Source: UBA8752 sp965657965 (GTDB lineage: Bacteria > Bacteroidota > Bacteroidia > Flavobacteriales_D > Sanyastnellaceae). From it: DNA of 64,000 nucleotides. This document shows, piece after piece, positions 57,201 through 64,000 of this stretch (within the stretch, counting starts at the first letter, position 1; each line of letters begins with the position of its first letter). A program made the translations under genes and the position numbers. Under the pieces are notes generated by a model. That model was given only the letters and a program-made list of their open reading frames with translations. It did not search any database and was not told where the DNA came from. The stretch spans positions 6,658 through 70,657 of the forward strand of contig CBFHQM010000009.1 in assembly GCA_965657965.1 (NCBI GenBank), written 5' to 3'.

Positions 57201-60200
57201 CCATTGTCTACATCAGCACTGTCAATGCTCGCCGCACCAGCTGCGTCCAAGTAAATCGTAATGTCTTGCGCAACAGCCGTGGGCAAAACGAGATCCAAGA
57301 CAGTTACGGTCACGGTCAGGGAATCCACATTGCCCAAATTGTCGACCGCTGTAATCGTGATGGGATTGGCACCCTTGGAGTCGCAATCGAAATCCAGCCC
57401 ATCTGAAGTCAAGCTTTCAATTCCACAGTTGTCATAGCTGTCTCCAGCCAACTCTTCAAGCGTAAGNNNNNNNNNNNNNNNNNNNNNNNNNNNNNNNNNN
57501 NNNNNNNNNNNNNNNNNNNNNNNNNNNNNNNNNNNNNNNNNNNNNNNNNNNNNNNNNNNNNNNNNGGATGCTAACCCATTTCCGTCTAAGAACAAGGTGG
57601 TGTCTTGAGCGAGAATGGTGGGCAGAATGGTATCCACCAACAAAACGCTCAATTGCGATTCGGACGTATTGCCATGAATGTCAATGGCCGTTACATCAAT
57701 GGATGAGGAGAATTGCGGTGAAAAACCAGAAAGGACCGCACCAAAGTCGTCCGAAGCAACATTGGCCACCAACACTTCTTCCTCAAGGCCTGAATCCGAG
57801 AAGGACACCCTCCCAATGTTTCCATTTTCGAACCCAAGGATCAAAGAGCCATCATAAAAAATCATGGCATCCGCGGCGCTGGAAATTCGTCCGAGATGCT
57901 CAATGCCATCCATGGTCGGCACCTCAATGGCATATTCAGGTGCGTCAACCAACGTTCGAGAATAGGAGAACCCACCTCCCTCTTGACAGCAGGTCCAGCT
58001 TGTGGTTACAATGTCAAAGAAGAAATTGCCTTGCGGAATCCAAAGTGAGATGGTATCGTCCAATTGACACTCGGCGCAATGATCATGTGCCCCTAACCAA
58101 GAAGTGTAATCTCCCTCCTGTGCTGTTGGCCCCATCTTCCAATATGTCCCTTCAGGTCCTGAACCATTCCAGGAGTTTTGGGTGATCGCATTGAAATAGC
58201 CTTGACGATTTCCTCGGGCCAAAGCCACATAAGGTGTAATGGTATCGGCAACACCAATCGCAGAGTCCTCTTTTGTGTACTCCACGAACGCGTCGACATC
58301 ACACTCCGGGCAACTCGAAGCTTCAACAAATGAAGAGGAACTCATGTCTATGGACCACAGCTCTTTCTCATTCGATCCGCTGTCCAGTCCGTTTTCATCA
58401 CAGATGGCATAAGCCAACTGCTGCTCTGCATCAATGGCAAGGGCCGTCCAGTCCCAATCATCTCCTTCTGGAGACTCATAGGGAAGCATCCGGACCAATG
58501 TGGCAGTAAACGGAGCATAGTAGTTCGTCTCCGGGGAAGCAGAGCCCAGCTCAAAAGAGAACAACGGTGTCCCTGTCCCAACATTGTATCCGTCTCCGTC
58601 GTGAGACAAGGCATAATGCACGCCACCAACCGTTTCGACAGACTGCAGGTCTTCGAAACCAAGACCATTGCCAGTATCAAACATAATTCCATTGTCCTCG
58701 TCGGAATAGAATTCTCCCGATACCGCTCCTGTTTGGACATCGACTCGGATAAACTCTAAGTCACCTTCGCCAAAGACAATGTTTCCCTCCCCATCGGAGA
58801 ACATCAAATCAACCGAATGAAACCCTTGGATATCGCCTACAATTCGAGTCACCGCGTTTGTGGACGCGTTGAAACCGTATAGATTTTGATCATGGTCAAC
58901 GAAAAGCATCATGTCTTCTCCAGCCTCGACCAAGAATACCTGATCGTCAATTCCTATCGCCTCGTCACAGGACAACGTGTGCGTGACGTATGAGGTGTCC
59001 ATCCCACAGATGTCATTGGCCGTGTATATCCCTGCCAAATCTTCATCTTCGACTTCACCAAGTGCATTGAGGTAGAGAATGTGTTCATCTTGGGTAATGC
59101 TGGGTCCTACTTCATCAAGAACGGTAATGGTCAGTTCCTGCTGAGATGCATTTCCAGACTCATCAGTGGCCACCAAGACCACAGTATTCTCTCCAACATG
59201 ACTGCAATTGAAGTGCAAGTCACTTGTGCATTGCACCATGTCATACCCGCCATTTGTATTGGGAGTGAAGACAAACAAAGCTGGGGCTACAGGATCACAA
59301 ATCTGCTCATATGGACCGACACCTTCGGTACCATCCTGATTGGAAATGCCCGTTGTCATCGGGTCATCACAACCATCAGGCAAGTAGGATGAAAATCCAC
59401 CATTGAAGACCTCGATGACGTTGCTCCCTTCGTAAAGGACGGCTTGTCCATCATGGCGAATTTCGTTCTCCTCATAGTTGGAGACATAATGCCAACTCAC
59501 GACGAACTCCCGATTCGGGGCTTCCCCTTGAGTGCTGTAGTAGATGCCACAATCGTCACACTCGTCAGGGTCAATGTCCGTATGAATCACTGCAATCACC
59601 GCTTCATATGAACCATCGGTCAAAGACTCACCTTCACAGCAGTAGTCATCGTCACTCAAAAAGCTGAGCAGGCCATTGGAAGAAATCCACAGGCTGTTAT
59701 ACGCCTCTCCATAGAAATTAAAGTCAAACCCGATTCCGACTTCGGTGGTGCAATCGTCGCATTCAGAAGTGTTGTCATCATATGTTCCAGACGTCAGCGG
59801 GTAACGCGGAATGTCCCCCACACACTCGGGTGCTTGTTCCCAACTGAATTCAACATCGCCGCAAACATCGAAGGTGTTCGCGTCTCCTTCTCCCGGAGAA
59901 ACTGAAACGTTTCCGCTCTCATCCAAATAAACCGTCAAATCCTGAACGGACATAACAGGACCTGTAATGTCCAAGACTGAAGCCGTGAATTCGGTCGTTC
60001 CAATGTTTCCTGCGAGGTCAATGGCTGTCNNNNNNNNNNNNNNNNNNNNNNNNNNNNNNNNNNNNNNNNNNNNNNNNNNNNNNNNNNNNNNNNNNNNNNN
60101 NNNNNNNNNNNNNNNNNNNNNNNNNNNNTCCACCGCCGGGAAGAAACACATCAAAATCTGGCGTGGTATGGCGAGTCAGGTCGTCCTGATTGCTCAATCC

Positions 60201-61523
60201 GGTGTCGTCCACATCCACCAAGTCCACGGCTGAAGCGCCTGGCGCAGTCAAATCGCACTCAAACCCGACATCTTCCGCACCCAAAATGTACACGGACCCT
60301 GCATCGTCATAGATGTTGTCGTCGAGGGTGGCTCCAATCGCAGCCAAGCCATTGCTCACGGCCACGTCAAAACCAAGACGGTCATTTTGCATGGCATCGC
60401 ACGCGTAGCCTTCACTGACGCAAGTCAATGCCCCAGCGCTGCAGTCAAACAAGAAGTATCCCGCCCCTCCATTGATGGGAAAAGCGTCGTCACGGGGCAC
60501 GCCCACTGCAATCAGTGAACCGTCAATGTCCAGTGCCGAACCTACCCAGTCCCCAGCTGCTGTTCCTTCCGGCGCGAAGTGCGCGGTTTCGGCCCAAGCG
60601 CTTTCATCTCCTGAAAACGGCACCAATTCATACACGGTTACCGCACCAGCCTCATTGAGTCCGTCTGTATCCGCAAAGGGCGAACCTGCAATCGCGACAG
60701 TCCCGCTGATCGCGACGTCCTTGCCCAAAATGTCGTCCGCATTGTGCCCATAAAACACGTTTTGCAAGTGCCAGCACTGGTTGTAGAAGGAATAGATGTG
60801 AGCTGCACCCGCAAAATTGCCATTGGTGTTGTTTCTGTGCTCGCCCACAATCATGTAATCGCCAGAAATGTCCACACTCTCAGCGAACTTACTGGTTGAA
60901 TTTCCCGACGTGTGCTCACTGGCGATGAAGCCGCTTTCGATCCACATGTCCAACATGCCGTTGTATTGGAAGTAGTGCACGGCTCCTGCCGCTCCCGCTC
61001 CATTTTCGGCCCTAGATCCCACCACCATGCGGTCTCCATCCATGGCCAAAGCCATGCCGAATTGATCCGTCACAAGGCTTCCGAAGGGTGCCATGTGGCT
61101 CAATGCGCCTCTATAATCCCAGTCCGCGCCATCAAACTTGTACATGTGCACAGCACCTGAATTGGCTCCAAAAGTGTCATCCAACTTGGCGCCTACTGCA
61201 ATCCAGTCCCCGTTGGTTGCCAATGCCTCCCGCGCACCAAAGGCGATGCCGGACTCAGGTGATGGAATGGTTGCCTCGAGAGCCCACGTTCCATCAGCAG
61301 CTTGTCTCAACACCTCCACATGCTCGTTTTCGTCGGCAGCCACCAAAACACCATTGGTGAGTGCAACCGAGGATCCATATTTCTGATCGAGCCCTTGCTC
61401 AGAACTCGCTTGCTTGTGGTGAACAAAGAAGGAGGGTGGAGAATCCACTGGAGGTTGAGCAAAGAGGCAAACAGGGATGGCTGCGAGGATAATCGCAACA
61501 GCAAAGCTTCTGGGACTGAGCAT
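51227..61523 (-). CDS. Giant T9SS surface protein: FG-GAP propeller, Ig-like and about 20 HYR-like repeats (broken by two assembly gaps)
   Basis: About 3,365 readable residues plus two gaps (57467-57565, 60030-60128). The signal peptide (M-L-S-P-R-S...C-L-F-A-Q) starts at 61523. Then: an FG-GAP/integrin-alpha-like propeller (to about 60250, blades with F-G-x-x-V/L-A and I-A-V-G); an Ig-like domain cut by the second gap; about 20 HYR-like repeats of about 80 residues (Q-D-L-T-V-Q-L-D...S-S-D-A-C-G-I...F-D-C-S-H-V-G...V-T-D-N-N-G-N) with two Cys each; three longer 87-88-residue repeats (54830-54050); another Ig-like domain (54050-53710); a shared C-terminal module (about 52130-51590); and a T9SS tail (L-M-P-N-P-T-N-N...M-Y-Q-I-R-I-A). 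The two reading frames meeting at the second gap are one gene, because the Ig-like domain continues across it. Likely a cell-surface or secreted adhesin; ligand unknown. Confidence 0.85.
54830..57300 (-). repeat. In-frame 240 bp tandem repeats encoding HYR-like domains
   Basis: The element GTTGCCATTGTTGTCGGTCA or close variants on the + strand recurs at 54871, 55111, 55351, 55591, 55861, 56101, 56341, 56581, 56845 and 57085: spacing 240 except 270 at 55591-55861 and 264 at 56581-56845, where one repeat carries extra codons. The phase is codon-exact. Several linker stretches differ by only one or two bases between copies, suggesting recent duplication or gene conversion. Confidence 0.9.
57467..57565. 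other. Assembly gap (99 N) inside a repeat
   Basis: Exactly 99 N. Both sides end on whole codons and give the same register if joined directly (L-D-G-N-G-L-A-S then L-T-L-E-E-L-A-G-D-S). The run is a placeholder, not measured sequence. Confidence 0.95.
60030..60128. other. Assembly gap (99 N) inside an Ig-like domain
   Basis: Exactly 99 N. The upper side ends on a full codon (G-G-G), the lower side begins with the third base of a codon before T-A-I-D-L-A-G-N, so the true missing length must be 3n+2. Confidence 0.95.
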
Positions 61524-61657
61524 AACAAGACGGTTTTGGTCAAGGGAAAAGATGACTCCTTTCCTCTAACTCTTGTCGTCATTATACCTCACCAAAGACT
61601 CTATCTTGTATTCGTTCTTAACCAAGAAAACACTGGGCTCTGGGTCAGAGAACAAAC

Positions 61658-61681
61658 AAGGGCGGAGATCACTCCGCCCTT
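61658..61681 (-). terminator. Hairpin terminator of the second giant gene
   Basis: AAGGGCGGAG (61658-61667) with CTCCGCCCTT (61672-61681), ATCA loop, then GTTTGTT on the - strand. 29 bases after the stop at 61711. The T-run is short, so it may be partial. The remaining 61524-61657 spacer has no clear TAnnTTTG promoter. Confidence 0.65.
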
Positions 61682-61710
61682 GCTTATGGTTGATTCATCT
61701 TTTTATACAC

Positions 61711-64000
61711 TCACTCCGCAACCAATAGCTTCCTCACTTCGCTGTATTCAGACCCGGCAATTCGGAGCTGATAAAGGCCCGATGCCATGCCCTGAACATC
61801 GATGGGAATCTGATAAACCATGTCAGGTTCGGCCACCGCATCAAACAAATCGAGCAGGTGATCTCCCGTCATGGTGTGCAAGCGAACCGTGAGTCTTTGC
61901 GCTTCGGACACTTCAAATTGAAGCTGTGCCAAGTCTGAAGTTGGGTTAGGCATCAAGCCGAGGACTTGAATGGGGGACTTTTCTGGCTGACCGCCGGCCA
62001 ATACAACAGGACCAGCGGAGTGGACACCGCCTTGGAGGTCTGCACCACCTTCTGCTGGGGTTCCCGTATTGACCACGGTGTATTCAAATGCGACCGCATT
62101 GCCACAATCGTCTCGGGCTACGTAATCGTGCTCTGCCTCCCATGGCAAGCAGCAATCAAGGTCGACAAAAATGTCTCCACTCGAGGCCAAGTTGCCTTGA
62201 GCCACGCCGTCCACGACCAGTTGACCGTCCCAAAAGAACCAACCACTGGCACCGTACTCTTCGTTTTTGTTGTTGGCGCCTTCGCCCACTTGGAAACCGA
62301 AGTACATGCTGCTGGGCTGATGAGACAAATTGAAGGTGCTGCCCTCATAGGCACCGGTTCCCTGCAATCCACCTCCGCTCAACACGAAGTAATGCCAATC
62401 CAACCAAACGGGAGCCCCGTCGAAAACACCCGGACAATCCTGCTTGTAAGAGCCACCTGTACCCGAGTTGCCCGGATGGTCATCACCACTCCAGCTCTCC
62501 CAATCCCATCCACCTTCATATTCGGCCTGGAACACAAATCCTCCACCATTTCCATCGGTGAGGTGAAGGGTCACCTGAAGGCTGCTGTCACAGCCCACCT
62601 CAAACCGAGACACCTCCGTGCTCTCGAGCGTAAACGTCGCTTCAGAGGCGCCATTGAAGTTGTACAGCCGCATAGACTGTGGCGCTTCGCCATCGCAGGT
62701 GAGCCCTCCACTGGTCGGCGAGGGGTCAGATGGCGCACAAATGTTGCACGCGTCGCCTGTTGGAGCGTCGGGGTCAATGTCATCGAATCGCGCAATGCCC
62801 ACCTCGGTGTCGCACTGGTCGACAGCCTCGGTCAAACAAGGGGCGGGAAGTGGATCAAAATCCAAAATGCCCTCTCCAGCGCACGGCAGCGTTATCTCCT
62901 CTCCGTTCTCCAAGTCGCAGGTGTGCGTCCATTGCGGTGCGGCGGTATCCAAAACTGCAATGTTTTGAAAGGTGAACACCGTGTCGCTGTTGCCACAGTC
63001 ATCTGTCGCCACACTTTCCCATGTGCGCACAAACGTGTAGCTGCCCTCTTGCGCCCCATCTTCTTCCGCACAAGCGTTGCCAAAGGAAAGGGTGTAACGA
63101 ACGTCTTCTCCACCGGCACCCCCTTCCAAGACCTGGAAATACAATTGCCCACTCAAATGTCCGGATGTGGTGAGCTGAGCCACCAGAACTCGGCCGTTTT
63201 CATCTGGAAGTCCGTTGGTGTTGTTCGCGGTGGAGAACCATCCGTCACCGAAACCACTGTTGAGTGCAATCGAGCCGCCAGCCTCAAAGTCCGAAGCCCA
63301 AGAGGAAGACTCAAAGATTTGAATGTCGCCTTGGCCCAATGCGGAATTGGGCACTTGATCTATGCCGATTGTCACCCACGAATCATAGGCCAGTTCGGGA
63401 TACACCGGATAGAGCAACGGATTGATGCTTTGGGGCGTCGCTCCCCCAAAATCCGTGTTTTGATAGAACGGTGCTGTGGACGTAATCCAAGTGGCATCAT
63501 TGCCCTCACCCGCCACTGCAGACAGCAATTGTCCGGGTTGGGTCAAAACAGCGTAGAGACGATAAGTCGTCATGCCCTCAATCCCTTGAATGGGAAGCGT
63601 ATCCAATTCCAATTGAACACCGTCGGATTGCGCTTCATATACCGCGGGGTCATCTGAATGGCTCACGAGAATGGAGACCTCGGAATCGCACGCATCCAAT
63701 GCGGAGGACACCGGCTGAATGAGCGGAGATACATCCGCCATGCAATCGTCGTCCAAAATCAAAGTATCGGTGGTCAAGGTCTCCAATTCGTGCTCAATCG
63801 GCGCCAAAACATCCAGAAGGGAAATGGCTTGATCGCAGCTTATTTCTGTGGTGTTGCCACAGGCGTCCGTTGCGGTCACACTCCATGTGCGAACGAAGGA
63901 AATGCTGCCTTCCAAGGCGGCATCATCACCCGCACACAACTGCATGGTGTCGTGGTCTGTAAAAGACACGCTCACCGAAGGATTGGCATCGCATCCATCG
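61711..64000 (-). CDS. Second giant T9SS surface protein (5' partial, runs off the right edge)
   Basis: At least 763 residues; the frame stays open to base 64000, and the GTG at 63973 is an internal codon, not a start. From the N-terminal side: R-T-W-x-V-T-A-T-D-A-C-G-N repeats (before 63800), a domain with Y-D-S-W-V-T-I-G-I-D near 63375 and D-F-G-G-A-T-P-Q near 63445, a second R-T-W-E-S-V-A-T-D-D-C-G-N unit near 63000, a C-terminal module with G-G-F-V-F-Q-A-E-Y, L-S-H-Q-P-S-S-M-Y-F-G-F and E-Y-G-A-S-G-W-F-F-W, and a T9SS tail (L-M-P-N-P-T-S-D...L-Y-Q-L-R-I-A). The last two parts are paralogous to the end of the first giant. Adhesive or binding role inferred. Confidence 0.85.
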   Translation of the reverse strand, partial: DGCDANPSVSVSFTDHDTMQLCAGDDAALEGSISFVRTWSVTATDACGNTTEISCDQAISLLDVLAPIEHELETLTTDTLILDDDCMADVSPLIQPVSSALDACDSEVSILVSHSDDPAVYEAQSDGVQLELDTLPIQGIEGMTTYRLYAVLTQPGQLLSAVAGEGNDATWITSTAPFYQNTDFGGATPQSINPLLYPVYPELAYDSWVTIGIDQVPNSALGQGDIQIFESSSWASDFEAGGSIALNSGFGDGWFSTANNTNGLPDENGRVLVAQLTTSGHLSGQLYFQVLEGGAGGEDVRYTLSFGNACAEEDGAQEGSYTFVRTWESVATDDCGNSDTVFTFQNIAVLDTAAPQWTHTCDLENGEEITLPCAGEGILDFDPLPAPCLTEAVDQCDTEVGIARFDDIDPDAPTGDACNICAPSDPSPTSGGLTCDGEAPQSMRLYNFNGASEATFTLESTEVSRFEVGCDSSLQVTLHLTDGNGGGFVFQAEYEGGWDWESWSGDDHPGNSGTGGSYKQDCPGVFDGAPVWLDWHYFVLSGGGLQGTGAYEGSTFNLSHQPSSMYFGFQVGEGANNKNEEYGASGWFFWDGQLVVDGVAQGNLASSGDIFVDLDCCLPWEAEHDYVARDDCGNAVAFEYTVVNTGTPAEGGADLQGGVHSAGPVVLAGGQPEKSPIQVLGLMPNPTSDLAQLQFEVSEAQRLTVRLHTMTGDHLLDLFDAVAEPDMVYQIPIDVQGMASGLYQLRIAGSEYSEVRKLLVAE

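Noticed and set aside
54830..57300. Regularly spaced repeats that could suggest a CRISPR array
   Set aside because: Repeats are 240 bp, in frame, and translate to a protein domain; there are no short direct repeats with unique spacers and no cas genes.
60130..60154. Apparent start codon of a separate 51227-60154 protein
   Set aside because: These bases are the upper gene read in the wrong frame; the start exists only because the N run allows read-through.
61966..63657. 563-codon + strand frame opposite the second giant
   Set aside because: The - strand frame has clear secreted-protein domains and a sorting tail; the + frame has none.

Overview
The window is a 64 kb scaffold piece from a Bacteroidota genome, most likely a marine-type Flavobacteriales lineage; the family cannot be fixed from sequence alone. 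Evidence: seven proteins carry, or end at a window edge with, a type IX secretion system (T9SS) type A C-terminal sorting tail; the glutamine synthetase is the long type III form; promoters fit the Bacteroidota pattern TTG-N18..21-TAnnTTTG; and Shine-Dalgarno signals are weak. Two runs of exactly 99 N show this is a scaffolded (probably metagenome or single-cell) assembly.

Layout. 0-14.3 kb is mixed-strand: a left-edge T9SS tail, a secreted arylsulfotransferase-fold protein, paaG, small DUF proteins, rsmE, pckA, a DUF423 membrane protein, a fasciclin lipoprotein, a VCBS/FG-GAP propeller protein, mdh, then a + strand run of MORN-repeat protein, subtilase and a very basic small secreted protein. 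14.4-17.6 kb: tRNA-Thr(CGT), then a tightly overlapping rarA / lipid A acyltransferase / metallo-hydrolase operon. 17.7-19.1 kb: one conserved protein of unknown function. 19.2-32.4 kb (all -): the expression operon tRNA-Thr(TGT)-Tyr-Gly-Thr(GGT)-tuf-tRNA-Trp-secE-nusG-rplK-rplA-rplJ-rplL-rpoB-rpoC, bounded by a promoter that overlaps the preceding terminator and by a strong bidirectional terminator after rpoC. 32.5-33.9 kb: rpsU-xerC-hpf. 34.0-46.2 kb: metabolic and transport genes (acyl-CoA dehydrogenase, HHH protein, AGCS symporter, TrkA-type K+ channel, pyrF, prfA, purM), a PorE-like OmpA protein and glnN. 46.4-64.0 kb: a PNGase F-like/LamG secreted protein, an aminotransferase, and two tandem giant T9SS surface proteins, the second running off the right edge.

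The housekeeping parts are ordinary. The unusual part is 51.2-64.0 kb. The first giant (51227-61523) is broken into two apparent reading frames only by an assembly gap. It is built from about 80-residue, two-cysteine, HYR-like repeats with a 240 bp DNA period, and four repeats carry insertions (8, 8, about 200 and about 400 residues) at the same loop, two of them whole nested domains. Both giants end in the same roughly 150-residue module of unknown function followed by the sorting tail. The PorE-like protein encoded 8 kb away is a plausible part of the machinery that exports and anchors such cargo.
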